A DNA stretch of 64,000 bases from Emiliania huxleyi CCMP1516 (Eukaryota > Haptophyta > Isochrysidales > Noelaerhabdaceae), in NCBI RefSeq assembly GCF_000372725.1, contig NW_005200496.1, positions 16,155 to 80,154 on the forward strand, written 5' to 3'. Both the position numbers and the translations under genes were made by a program. Under the pieces are notes generated by a model that was not told where the DNA came from, did no database searches, and saw nothing but the letters and a program-made list of their open reading frames with translations. Shown here one piece after another: positions 39,390 through 50,779 of this stretch (position 1 is the stretch's first letter; every line of letters starts with the position of its first letter).

Positions 39390-40891
39390 TCACTCACAAC
39401 CCCGAGAGCGGTTCAGATAGTTCGCCAGGAAGGCGAGGCCCTTCTCGGGGCACGAGTATGGGATCGTGTGTCCGCAGCCCTTGACGGTGACGAGGGAGAG
39501 GTCGGGCGCCCAGCGCTTCACCATGCCCGCCACATCGCGGTCCAGGTGCCACGGCCGCCAGTCGTCCTCCACCGGAAGGCCGAGGCACTCCATCCACCGC
39601 TCAGTGCCGAGGAAGGGCACCGCCGAGTCCGCGGTGCCCGAGACGACGGCGAGGCGCCAGTGCGGAGCCCGGGCAAAGAAGTCGGGGAAGAGCCGCGCAA
39701 TGTCCGCCTTCTCGCCGGCGACGCCCTGGTTGTAGTGCCACCCGGGCGGCGTCGTCGGCCACGGCCGCTCGTGCAGCGAGGCGGGTGGCGCGTGCACGGC
39801 CGCCCGCACGTCGGCCCGGTTCATGTAGGCGGGCGTGAGGTCGGAGAGGCAGGGGTCGTACCTCGGCGTGCTGTCGGCGCCGTGCGTCTCGCGGAGCCGG
39901 CGGAGGAAGGGCTGGTCCCGCACGACCGACGCGTCGGCCGCCGCCGCGTCGGCGGCCGTGCGCGCACACGTCGGCGCGAGCACATCATACGGGTCGAGCG
40001 GCGAGGGCACGTACTTGAGCGCCGCGCTGGTGGCCGCGCGGCAGGCTGGGGACGGGTGCGTCGCGTCCTGGCGGCAGTCTGTGAGGAAGGAGCCCCAGCC
40101 GCACGCGTCCCTGGCTGCGGTGTACGCCGGCGACGGAATGAGGCCGTGCGACCACATGTACGTGACAAAGGCGTACTCGTTGACGTTGTAGTACCAGTCC
40201 GAGTTGATGCCCGGATTGCCGATGAGGAAGCCCTTGGTCTGCGCGAGGAGCGGGCCGCCGCCGTCGAGGATCGCCTTTGCGATGGTCGGCACGTAGTGGC
40301 CTGCGGTGGCAGAGGCGCCGGTTTTGAGAGGAGGCGCAGGCTGCGCTGGAGGGGGCGGAGGCTGTGGCAGCGGCGGCCTCCGTACGACTCGCCGGTGACG
40401 TAGAAGGGGTGGCCCTTGTAGCCGCTGAAGACGTCAAGCCACCGCTGGAGAAAGGTGTACGTGTCCGCGGCCGCAGCCGCGTCGGTGACATTGCGGTATT
40501 TGTTCGCATTGCGCGAATGCGAGTAGCCGACGCCCGACGGCATCTCGACGTAGAGCACGTTAGCGATGCGGTTCCACGAATGGTTATATGGCACCGGGCG
40601 GACGATGCCGCTCGAGTTTGAGAGGCGGAAGGGGCCGTGCTCCGTCCAGAAGCCGAAGGCGACGCTGCTGGCGCCGGGCCCGCCGTTGGTCCAGAAGACG
40701 AGCGGGTCCTTTGCCGGGCTGCGCGCTGACTCGACAAACCAGAAGTACAGCTCAGTCCCAGCGGCGTCGCCGATGGGCAGCAGACCGGCATACTGCTTGA
40801 AGGTCGGCGGTGGCGACAGGCCGGGCAGCGAGGCGATCAGGAAATCGGACGGCGTTACGGCGAGCGTCATCGAGATGAATGAGCTGAGCAT
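39390..40891 (-). CDS. Serine carboxypeptidase (S10 family)
   Basis: Two exons, 40378-40891 and 39390-40300, joined across a 77-bp GC-AG intron, give 474 aa. The complete catalytic set is present: NGGPGASS oxyanion region, nucleophile in GESYGG (Ser about 169), Asp in SGTADSAVPF (about 392) and His in VKGCGHTIPYSCPEKGL (about 448). The FLIGNPGINSDWYYNVNEYA segment is typical of the fold. Length is normal. S10 enzymes act in lysosome/vacuole or outside the cell at acid pH. The start ATG 40891 gives only a weak signal sequence, so a short upstream exon is possible. Confidence 0.9.
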
Positions 40892-41439
40892 GCGAGTGTG
40901 TGTGCGTTGTGCCTCGCTCGCAACGCAGACGCCCCAAGAGGCAGCGCGAACCGGTGCGGTGAGACCCGGACGAGTACTCAGGCACGGCCTGGCGAACGCG
41001 CACCCACCAGGGCTTGGGCTCTCTTGCCCGCAACCCGATCCCAATCATCTGGCCCGCTCGCGCAACTCAGGTCCCCCATGCCAGTTTCGGAGGGCAAACC
41101 CTGCCCGGCCCCTAGAGCCCCAGGTAAGGCCCAGGTGTGGCCTAGGGCATCAGAAGGGACCAAGAGGAGTCCAGTCTGAGCCATAGAGCCCATGTCTTTG
41201 CCCCCGAAGGTCGCGTTCAAATGCCCGGAACGGACGTACAGTGGTGTCCGGCCGGCGCGATCAGGATCACCGAGCTGTGACGCTCAGGGAAGCCGGTTGA
41301 GGTGCTAGTTTCTTTGGCCAAGGCTGGCCTACGGCCCGTGCTGGATCAGCTGAGCAAGGTTTGGGGAGAATCCCCCGGACAGATCTTCAGATATTTTGAC
41401 GGATGACCGAAATCCGTTTTTGCCCAATTTTCTGTCCCT

Positions 41440-42160
41440 GTCTAGCCCGTAACCCGATCCCAATCGTCCGGCCAACTGGGTGCGCTTCTGAGCTCCCCGG
41501 TCCTGGGCGTGCGGCAAATAACTGCACTCCAAGTGCTCCAAATGGTGCGCATGACAAGCGATCAAGCGATCCGCCGATCCCACGACAGCGTGTGGGGACC
41601 ACATGTGACATGTGCATGTGCATGCACATGCACATGTGATCCGTACGTGAAGGGTGGAGGGGCCCGTCCGCAGAGCTAGGCGGCACAACCACCCCCCACT
41701 GGGGCCGAGGACAAGAGGCCGTTTGCCGCTTGCTTGTTCTTCTTGATCCAGTTGGTGCGCACAGTGCGCGCCTCCTTGTTGATGTTTTCGGCGTCGCCCG
41801 CCACCGCCGCCATGGGGAGATCTGCTGCGTGCGTGGTGGACGACAAAGGAGGAGGCGCTCGCCGACGCCGCCCCATACACCGTCCGGTCCGTGACCGGGG
41901 TTGGTGCCACCGCTTCCTTGGCGAACACGACGTGCAGGAACTGCTTGGTGGGCGGCGCAATGCCACCCAAAGTCCCCACGAGCACCAGCCGCGTTATGGC
42001 TTTCTTGACCCACTTCGCGTCGTAAGTACTGCGCCCCCATCCATTTCCAGCACTTGGAGCACTTGGAGTGCAGTCATTAACCTCACATCCAGGGCCGGGG
42101 AGCTGAGAAGCGCACCCAGCGGGCCGGATGATCGGTGTCGGGTTACGGGCTAGAGAGCCC
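41440..42160. mobile_element. Gene fragment bounded by ~110-bp inverted repeats
   Basis: The left arm (about 41441-41560: TAGCCCGTAACCCGAT, TGGGTGCGCTTCTGAGCTCC, TGCACTCCAAGTGCTCC) is the complement of the right arm (about 42053-42155). Between the arms lies gene-fragment copy 2. The right arm also occurs alone at 58073-58240. This looks like a foldback or MITE-type unit carrying a gene piece; no target duplication was identified. Confidence 0.6.
41560..42030 (-). pseudogene. Gene-fragment copy 2 (uninterrupted)
   Basis: The minus strand reads YDAKWVKKAITRLVLVGTLG, then GIAPPTKQFLHVVFAKEAVA, then in another frame ENINKEARTVRTNWIKKNKQ and a stop at about 41680. It is the uninterrupted form of the sequence broken by insertions at 11.6-12.9 kb. 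The protein is not recognised. An intron between the two coding pieces would explain the frame change. Confidence 0.45.
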
Positions 42161-42240
42161 TAGCCCCGGGGGTGCGCGTTCGCAGGGAAAGGGCCTTAAA
42201 GTAAACACGCACGGGTCCCCGAGGGTTGGTTGGCTCTGCG
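42053..42240 (+). repeat. Dispersed repeat, copy 1 (partner 58073-58260)
   Basis: GAGCACTTGGAGTGCAGTCA through GGGTTACGGGCTAGAGAGCC to GGGTGCGCGTTCGCAGGGAA is nearly identical in both copies. Confidence 0.8.
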
Positions 42241-42354
42241 CTCCGGGTTTCCCCTAGCTGCGGAACGCCCCCTCTACACGGGGCTAGTAGACAACAGACA
42301 CTAGCACGACTCGATAGCACGACAACACACACACTCCTCACATGACATCAATCA

Positions 42355-42460
42355 AAAAGAAAGAAAGAAAACAGACAACCCAAGGGAGGGATGGGAGGAC
42401 GGCACGCCGCCACCACACAGGGATTTTAAGGAGAGGAGTGTGATGCGCTAGCCGTCGCCC
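42355..42460 (+). repeat. SINE-like repeat copy (most complete)
   Basis: (AAAG)n, GGGAGGGATGGGAGGACGGC, ACGCCGCCACCACACAGGGA, TTTTAAGGAGAGGAGTGTGA, GCTAGCCGTCG. No tRNA-like promoter was recognised. Confidence 0.75.
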
Positions 42461-42765
42461 ACCCTAGGGAGTCTGCCTCTTCCTATCTCTTTTCGCAGTC
42501 TCTCGCCGATTCTCGCTGCAACCTTCATGCCACCTCGCGGCCGTCCCACTCTCGTCGTTCTCTCCCTTGTCACTTCCTCCTCTGTCGCGTCATTCTCTTC
42601 TGCCTCGTCCTGCGCCGCCGCCGCCTGCCGTTCCCTTGTTCTCTCGGCTTCTTTCGCCTTTCGGCGCAGCTCCGCCCTCCTTGCTGCATATCCTGGCCCC
42701 TCGAGTCTATCGAGCTCCCCTCGCGCAAGGACCACATTTCTGACATCAATCACTCCCGGAGTCGT
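42448..42765 (-). CDS. Possible coding fragment (charged helical)
   Basis: The minus strand reads TTPGVIDVRNVVLARGELDR, then LEGPGYAARRAELRRKAKEA, then an acidic and a basic tail ending RGRLPRVGDG and a stop. Composition is more protein-like than the opposite frame. It may be the 3' end of a repeat-borne or degraded gene, since it abuts a SINE-like copy. Confidence 0.3.
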   Translation of the reverse strand, partial: TTPGVIDVRNVVLARGELDRLEGPGYAARRAELRRKAKEAERTRERQAAAAQDEAEENDATEEEVTRERTTRVGRPRGGMKVAARIGERLRKEIGRGRLPRVGDG

Positions 42766-42838
42766 ATCGGGAAGTTATTTCTTTGCAACATGCATCATCA
42801 ATCGACCGGCAAACACTTCTCGTTCTCATCAAAGATCC

Positions 42839-43171
42839 ATGTTCGCCCCAATCTACTCACCTTTCGCTCTCACCGCGCGAGTCGGTGCGTCGCTGCACTC
42901 CACCGCCGGGCGCCGGGAGCCGCCGCGAGTTCGCATGACGGCGGACGAGCCCCAGCAGCCCCAGCGGACAGCGCCGACATCCATGACAGAGGCGCAGCAG
43001 CAGCTGCCCTCGTCCGAGCACATGGCGCTGATGGAGCGGCTCGCGTGCAACGAGGTCGAGTGCTGGGCGGAGGAGTGCGAGGAGGAGGACGACGAGTGCT
43101 GGACATTCGAGGCGGCGCTCGAGGAACTGCTCGATGCCGGGCTTCTCGAGTCGAATGCGGGTGACCTGTAG
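42839..43171 (+). CDS. Small acidic hypothetical protein
   Basis: From ATG 42839: MFAPIYSPFALTARVGASLH, later SSEHMALMERLACNEVECWA, then EECEEEDDECWTFEAALEEL and a stop at 43169-43171 (110 aa). The Cys/Trp/Glu-rich C-terminus looks genuine. The frame is open further upstream to an ATG at 42527, but that part overlaps a better minus-strand frame. No family recognised. Confidence 0.4.
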   Translation: MFAPIYSPFALTARVGASLHSTAGRREPPRVRMTADEPQQPQRTAPTSMTEAQQQLPSSEHMALMERLACNEVECWAEECEEEDDECWTFEAALEELLDAGLLESNAGDL

Positions 43172-43369
43172 GCACACACGTGTTTCCCGCGGTGTGCAGG
43201 CGGCTGCTCCTTTTGGCAGTGCGCTTCGTCGGTAGTAGGACTGTCCTACTGCGCCCCCGTGCGTTCCCTACGCTCTGTCGAGCTCACACTGTTGCGGTGG
43301 AGCTCATCTCCTCTCACTTGTTGGCATGTTTCGGTGCGCATGAAAACACTGTACGCGGTTTTGCATATA

Positions 43370-46300
43370 TCAATCTCCCAAAGCCCTCTCCATGGCCTCG
43401 CTAATGCGCGCGTTCCGCCTCGCTACGGCGACGGCGCGTGTGGCGAGGGCGCGCGCCGACGGGACAAACCCGGGTGGCACGCCCTCGGCCTGCAGCGCGG
43501 CGACGGCGGCCGCCTCCGGCAGCGCCGCGGGTTCGATCCTCCAGAGGCGGAGCCGCTGCAGGGTCAGGTTGGAGCGCTCCCACGCGCCGACCGCAGATGC
43601 CGCGGCGCCGAGCGGGAGGCCACAGCCGTGCAGTTGGAGCGCCTGCAGGCTCCGGTTGCCAACCAGCACCGCCACGAGCGCAGACTCCACCGCCGGCTCT
43701 GCGGCCGCGCTGGGGTGGCAGGAGAGGTCGGCGTCGGTGAGGGAGGTGTTGGCGGCGAGGGCGACGAGCACCGCCGAGAGAAGCCCGCCGTATCCCGCCC
43801 CCCCGCCCCCTCCGCTCGCGCCGCCCGGCGAGCCGTCGCCGCCGCCGCCGCCAAGCTCGAGCCGCCGCAGGAGGCAGGCGGGGTTGGCGAGGAGGGCCGC
43901 CACCGCGGCCGCAAGCTGCTGCAGCGCCGCCGCGTCGTCCTCCCGCCGCGCGGCCGCCCGGACGGAGGGTGAGGTGGCCAGCCGGGGCGCAGGGCACAGC
44001 TCTCCGTCGGTGTCCTCCGACGGCCACGTCTGGCTGTGCCCGGCGCCGCTCCCTCCCGCTGCCCGGCTCGCCCCTCCCGCGCTCTCTCTCGCCGCGCCGC
44101 TCGAGGCCGAAGAGCCGCTCCGGCGCACCGCCGCGGGCGGGGCGGACGCAGGGGCGGGCCGAAGGTTTGCGCCGAGGGAGAGGGTGCCGAGGGTGCGCAC
44201 ACCCGTCAGGGCAGTGACGAGCGCGGCGAGGGCGCTCGCGCCGAAGCCGTTGCCGCGCGCGTCGAGGCTGGCGAGGGGGGCGCCGCCGGAGAGCGCCTCA
44301 GCGAGCTTGAGCCCGCCAACCGGCCCCAAGCCGTTGCGGGCGATGGAGAGGTGCAGGCGCGGCCCGGCTGCCTCCGGCCCGCCCGCGCCGTGGTGCTTGC
44401 GCAGCAGCGCCGACACGCAGGTGCAGAGCGCGTCGGACGAGATGCCAGTAGCGTCGAGACTGAGGCGCGCGAGCCTACAGCCATAATGCGGCGGTGACGA
44501 GGTCTCGCGAGGGAGGGGGGGGGGGGGGGGCTGTGGGGTGGCGGAGGCGGTGGGCTGGGAGGCGGCGCGGCGCGGCGGCCTTCGGCGGAGGGCGAGGACT
44601 TGGGCGAGGGTGGCGGTGGGGGTGGGGGTGGAGGTGGCGGGAGATGAGCAGGGCGAGGGGGGCGCCTCGGGAGGAGGGCGAGCCGCATGAGACGGAGCGA
44701 GAGGGACGGCTCAGGCGTGGAGAGGTCGAGGCCGGACAGGTCGAGGAGCGCGAGGGGCGGCGCGCAATCCGAGAGGGCGGCGAGCGACGCGCACGCCAGG
44801 CTCTCTGCCGGCTCGCCTCCCACAAGGCGGGCGAAGGCGGCCGCCACCGAGTCGGCACCCGACCCGCGCTCCTGCGGCGGCGGCACACGGCCGCGGGCGG
44901 AGAGCAGCCGCAGCCGCTCTAGCCCGTGCGCGCGGCGGAGGAGGGCCACGAGGCCAGAGGCGAGGCCGCGGTCCGCCTCGAGCCCGTCCACGTCGATCGT
45001 GAGGCGGCGGAGGCTGTGCACGGCGAGGAGGCGCGACGAGTGGCGCATCAGGGCAGCGCAGACGGACGCGGCTTCGCGGCCGACGACGCCGCACGCGTGC
45101 AGCTCGAGCGCCTCGATGGGCACTCTCGCCTCGGCGAGTGCGGCGGAGAGCGTCGCCGTCGCCGGTCGCATCGGCTGCGCGAGCGACCAGAGACGGCCGC
45201 AGCGGTTCAGACGTAGCGCGGAGAGCGAGAGCAGCGAGTTTGCGCGCGCCGCCTCGAGCCAGCTGCGCAGCGAGCTATCTGAGAGGCGGCAGTCCTGCAG
45301 CGAGAGGGAGCGCAGCACGGGCGAGGCGCGCAGCAGCTCCCGCATCGCGCGGCTCGCGCCCGCCGAGAAGACGAATCCGCGGAGGGTGAGGGCGGTGACC
45401 CGGGTCGAGTAGAGGAGTGCGAGCAGGCAGAGCTCGAGCTCCGTCTCGGACCAGCGGTGCGGCGAGCCGTCCGTCAGCCGTAGCGACCAGCCCGACGGCG
45501 AGGAGGCGGGCGGGCTGGACGAGCGACCACGCTGCCGCTCGCTCGGCATCGGGTCGATGTACAGCCCCTGGAAGACAAAGCCGGCCGGCGCCGCCGCCTC
45601 CGCCGCCGCGTCCTCGCCGTCTTCCTCAGCGTCGCCCGTCGCCGGCTCCAGCCCTTGCCGCATCGCCGACGCCGCCGCGGCGCAGTCGAGGCCGCCGAAC
45701 CAGTTGGCGAGAGTGAGGAGGGCGCAAGCGGTCTCCACGTCCGCCCCTTCCCCGGAGAGCGGGTGGTCCGCCTGAAGAAAGGGGGGAGGGAGGGGCAAGC
45801 GTCAGGCGGGCACGGCTGGGGAGTCGTGGGCGTCCGGGTGCCGACGCGAGGCTCTAGCAGCCCCCTGGCGCGCGCGGAGGTGGCGTGGGCTGGGCAGTGC
45901 TGAGGTCTCTCGGACGCCGCCTTGGCCTCCGCGTGCGGCTGGGTCGGGTCCTCGAACACGTTCCAGCGCAGCTCCCCCCGTGCGGGCGCATCGAAGGCGC
46001 CGGTAGGCAGGCAGCGCCGCAGCGCTCCAACCCAGGCGTCGGCGTCCGCCCACGAGGCGGGCGCCACGGTGACGGGCCGCTCGGAGCCGGCGGGCGTGAG
46101 GGAGACGATCTCAATCGCCTCGGCGGGGGCTGCCGGGTCGGGCGAGGGGGCGACTCGTGTCACCGTCTCCAAGTTTACCGACGCCGCGGCGGACGACGCG
46201 GGGAGCAACGCGTCCGCCTCGGCCGCCTCGCGCGCGGCGGCGGCGGCGAAGAAGAGGAGCCTCGGCGGCGAGGGCGCGAGGACTGCCCAGTGAGAAGGGT

Positions 46301-48870
46301 CCGCCGACGAGCGGCCTCTGGAGGAGGAGGAGGAGGAGGAGCCGCGCGGGGAAGAGCCCTCGCCCTCGCCCTCGCCCGCCCGCAGGCAGACCCACCCGCA
46401 CACCCTCCCCTCCCCGTCGAGCGGCGTCGCCGGCGGCGGCGGTGGCGTCGCCGGCGCGTAGTCGGGCCGCCAGACGAGGTCAAAGGGCCGCATGGGCAGC
46501 GCCAGCAGACGCGAGTGCGGTTGCAGCCACGCGTCGTCGCGCTCGCAGCCTCGCGGCGGCACCCCGAGCCAGGCCGTGAGCCTCTGCCATGCCCCCTGCA
46601 GCGTGAGGGCCGCCTCGCGCGCGGCAGGCGACTCGATGGAGAGGTGGGCCTCGGCGCCGGCGGGCGCGGCGAAGACGAGGGCAAGGTGCGAGCGGAGCTC
46701 GTCGCTCGAGTCGAGGAGCCTGCAGCACCAGCGAGGGGGTCGTGTCCAGGCATCCGTGGGGCTGGGTGGGCCCGCCCTCGTGTGGCGCGCCGCAGCTCGA
46801 GGAGGTGCGAGTTGGCCAGCAAGTGCGAGCCGACCGACTCGAGGGAGAGGAGGGGCGCCTCGGGCTGGCCAACCGCACCCTGAAGCCGCTCGACCCACAC
46901 GCGCTTCGCCTCGGCGCTGGGCGCCTGCAGGACCCACCGCCGCTGCGGAGTGGCGACGACGAACGCGAGCGGCTCCGACTCCTCGTGGCCGTCGGGGAGG
47001 AGCTCGCACTGCTCGGCAAGCGAGATGTGGCCGCGTGGCTTGGCGTCGGCACGCGGGGCGTAGTAGTAGAGCGAGCCGCCCTGCAGCTCGAAGCGGCGCG
47101 CCTTCCACTTGGAGAGCGACATCTTGCCCTCCCGGCCCTGCTTGAGCAGCGTGCCGACCAGCTGAGGCTCGAGCACGCCCTGCCGCGGCTGCTGCACCCA
47201 CAGCCGGAGCAGCCGCACCCGCTGGGAGGAGAGCACCAGCAGCCGCATCTCCCCCTCGCCGGGGGGCGCGCCGGGGGGCCTCCCCCCGCCGCTGCCCTGC
47301 CCCGAGCCCGCCGCCTCGCCGCTCGAGCGGCCGCTGCTCCGCCGCCCGGCTGCAGCCACGCCAAACGCACCGCCGCTGACCTCCTCGGCGCCCGATGCCG
47401 CGCGAGCGCCGCCGGCCGTCCATTTCTCCTCGGACGAGCGCCCCGCCGGGTCGTCGGCCGCGCCGAAGATGGCGGAGAAGTAGCCCGACGTCTTCTCTCT
47501 TCTCTCTCTGTCGACAGAGGCCGCCGAGTCCGCGCGGGGCTTGCTCTCGCCACTCGCCACCCAGAGCGCCGTGTGGATCGTCTCACCGGCGCAGCGGCGC
47601 GCGGCGGCGACGACGGCAGGCTGGTAGAGAGTGAGGCGGAGCGGCGTGCCGTCGGGCAAGGGCTCGAGCAAGTCTAGCAGCTCTCCCTACTCGCAGCTGG
47701 CGGTGGTGGGTGCAGCGGGCGCCTCTCGCGGGTACGGCACCTGCCGTGAGCGGCTCCGCCTCGCTCGCCACCGCCTGGTCGTTGAGGGCGACCAGCCGAT
47801 CGCCCACGAAGAGGCACGCCCGCACGTGGGGTGAGAGCTCCGGAAGCAGCTGCACCACCGTGCTCGTGTTGTGGCCGAAGCGGAGCGCGAGCGTCCCTCC
47901 TCGACTCTCGGCGAGCAGCTGGCGCTTGTCCGACAGGAGCAGCGTCGAGAGCTGCGCGTCGGGGCCCTCCCGAGAGAGCAGCGTGCGCAGCGCCGGCACC
48001 GCTTCAGCCGCCTCCAGACGCGCCTCCTCCGCCGCCGCCGCCACCGCCGCCTTTTGCGCCGCGTCCAGCCACTCGCACCGCTCTAACGCGGCGTCGATGT
48101 CGACCTCGAGCGCCGGCGCGGCCGCCGCGTCGCTGCCCTCGCGCTGCTGCGGGAAGCTGGCACCGCGCGCGATCGCGGCGTCCGAAACCAGCGACTCGTC
48201 GCCCGCCGCGGCCACCCGAGGCGAGCCTCCCGCCGCCGCCGCCGCCGCCGAGGCGTGCATTGAGGCACGTGGCGGAACAGGCCACCCGGCGGCCGGCTGC
48301 CACCCGGAGGGCCGGTCCCACCGACTCTCGCCGCTCGCGGCGTGGTGGTAGTAGGGCCGCCCCTCCTCGTCGAGGTACTCCTCCCACCCGACCGCCCCGC
48401 CGACCTCCTCGGGGGCTGGCCCGCCGCCCGCCCCGCCGCCACCCTCCAGGCTTCGCCGCGCGTCAGCGTCGTGAGACACGCGTGCCGCGTCGCCCATCGA
48501 CTCGCGCCGCAGCTCCGCCTCGTCGACGACCGACTCGCGGTGCAGCTCCGCCTCATCAACCACCGAGTCGCGCCGCAGCGCCTCGGCAGTGCGCTCGGCC
48601 GACCTCCGCAGCTGCTCGGCCAGCAGCTCCTCGGTCGACTTGGCGCGCCGCTCCTGCGCCTCCGCCGCCTCCGCCAAGCCGCCGTCGCTCAGCGACCCAT
48701 CGCTCAGCGTCCCGTCGCTCTCGCTGAAGCGCCTCGACCCTCCTCCTCGGCTCACGATTGTGGGGAACGGCGCCGAGGCGGGGAGCGGAGCGGGCGGCGC
48801 TTGCCGCAGCGGCGCCCCCTCCTCCTCGACGAGCCTACGGAGCGTGCGGGGGACGTGTCGTGGAGAGGCG
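43370..48870 (-). CDS. Large WW / PDZ-like / PH / LRR protein
   Basis: Consecutive minus-strand coding blocks. The 5' block (48870-47700) has coiled-coil, then a WW domain (VGWEEYLDEEGRPYYHHAAS, then GESRWDRPSGW), then a PDZ-like fold (STVVQLLPELSPHVRACLFV, then GDRLVALND). Next is a PH domain (about 47170-46880: VGTLLKQGREGKMSLSKWKA, then RRFELQGGSLYYYAP) and a second PH-like segment (about 46300-45950). From about 45800 to 43370 come leucine-rich repeats (LRSLSLQDCRLSDSSLRSWL, LHLSIARNGLGPVGGLKLAE) to a stop at 43370. The PH + LRR layout recalls CARMIL-type actin regulators. Exon borders were not fixed, and it may be one gene with the WH2/LIM block upstream. Confidence 0.6.
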
Positions 48871-49849
48871 CGGGAGCAGCCTTTCCCGTGCCCTGGGACG
48901 GGCCGGCGGAGCGACGCCGCGGGCCTCGCCTCGCGCCGCGCCCCGCTCAGGAGGGAAGGCGGCGCTCGCGGTGGCGCGGCGGCAGCGGCGCCAGGCCCGC
49001 CTGCTCGCGCCGTGGCGGCGGCCGCTCCACCCGAAGATGCCGCGTGGAGAGGGGGCGGCTGCGATGGCTCAGGAGGCAGCCCTCCTCCCTTCCTCTGCGG
49101 CCCGCCGGCTTCCAGCTCGCGGCTGCTCCTCCTTCCGCCCCGCTCGCCGCCGCCCCTCTCTCCGCCGCCCGCCGTGCGCGGCGGGCCCTTTGGGACGCGG
49201 CCGCACGAGCAAGGCCCGCCGAAGAGGTCGAGGCCTGCTCACAGTTGGCAGGCGATCAGCACCCCGCACAACAAGTACAAGCGGGCTGAGAGTCCGAGTC
49301 GCGCCGGTGTTGTTGCAGCTGCGGCAGACGCCTTCTCCACCCGTCGCCTCGTCTGGCGCCAGCCGGCTCTCCGCCTCTGTCAGCCACGAGGGCGTCGCAG
49401 CGGCCTACAGCTCTCGGGGCCGTCCCCAGTCAAGCCCTCGCTACTCTGGGCTTGCAACAACACGCCACGCAATGATGGCGGCCCTCAGTGATGGCGGCCG
49501 TGCCCTGGGCGCGCCCGCCGCTGCCGCTGCCGCTGCCGCCTCGGCGGCGGCCGCCTCGGCGGCGGCGGTCGATGCAGACGGCGACCAACTTGGAGGCTCC
49601 TCGAGAGGCGGCGAAGGGAGATGCGACAGCTGCGGCGGCTCGCGTGGCGGCGACGAGAGAGGGGAGGGGAGGCTCCACCGTGAGCTCTCCCGCGTTGGCG
49701 TCGCGGGCTGCGACCGCCTGCAGCGGTGGCAGTGATGGTGGCAGTAACGGGCGGCGGCCGTGGCAATTGCGGTGGCAGTGCTGGCGTGAGTCGCGAGGCT
49801 CCGATCGCCTTCTTTCGCGGCCCGAGAGCAAGTCGCACGCGGCGCACCT

Positions 49850-50620
49850 AGGACCAGGAGGCGTGCCCAGGCTCGGAGGCCAGGGCCTGTCTGGACGAAA
49901 TGAGGGAGAGGGTGCGCATACTCGTAGGTGAGGAGCTCGTCGTCCTCGATTGGGCCGCCGCACCGGCGGCATGGCTCCGCGCCCGCCTGTGCAGGGCGAG
50001 GCGTCTGAGAGGGCACTTGTCTGAAGGCGTCTCTTAACGCGGGTCGCCTCGACTGCCGGTGGAGCCGCGCCGTCGGCTGCTTGAGGCGCACCAAAGTCGA
50101 GGCTCCGTCGCCTGGCCGCGGCCTTCTGCTGCTGAGGCGGCGGCGGCGCTGGTGGTGTGGCTCTGATGGGCGGCGGCGGCGGCGGCACAGGGATGGGATA
50201 CGTCGCTGGCTCGGATGAGAGCGAGGCCCGGGAGGTGCGGGCGGGCGGGGTGCTGCCGAGCGCGCGCTGCGTCGGCGTGAAGGTGCGGGCGAGAGGCTTC
50301 ATCTCCAGCGGGGAGCGAGGGCTCCTCAGCGGCGGCGGAGCTGCCACTGGCGTTGGCGCTGGCGACGCAGGCGGACTCCAGTCGTCGTCCGAGCTACTGG
50401 AGGACTCGGCTGCCGCTGCCTTCGCGCCCATGCCACCGCGTGCGAATAAGGCATTGAGCTGAGCCGCAAAGCCAGCACCCAAGCCCGAAGGCCCTTTTGC
50501 TGGAGAGGTGGCCGCCGCGTCGGCTGGCTCGTTACCGAGGCTGCCAGTACTGCCGTCGCTGACTCGCACTGGCTTGAGTGCGGTTCCGGCGCGGATGGAT
50601 GCGAGCAGCTCCGCGTTCAT
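49850..50620 (-). CDS. WH2 and LIM-like module protein (or 5' part of the PH/LRR gene)
   Basis: ATG 50620 opens MNAELLASIRAGTALKPV, a clear WH2 actin-monomer-binding motif (LLxxIRxGxxLKxV). A Pro/Ser-rich linker follows. After an acceptor-like CTGCACAG the frame gives EPCRRCGGPIEDDELLTYEY, which looks like the first zinc half of a LIM domain (CxxC). The remaining zinc ligands should lie in downstream exons toward 49430 and were not resolved. WH2 plus LIM points to actin control. Same strand and close spacing make fusion with the WW/PH/LRR block plausible. Confidence 0.5.
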
Positions 50621-50779
50621 GCAGAGTCAGAGGACAAATGCCACAGTCGCTTCGCTCGCCGCGGATCGATGGCGGTACGCAGTTTTCTTTTTCCCTCCGC
50701 TCTAACCTGTCCCGCGTTCTCCCATACCGCGCTGGTGTCCAGTCCGAGCCTTACTGTTCTTCGCCTTCCTACATACATA

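Noticed and set aside
42527-42838. N-terminal extension of the acidic ORF at 42839
   Set aside because: Ser/Ala-rich and antisense to a more protein-like minus-strand frame; start at 42839 preferred.
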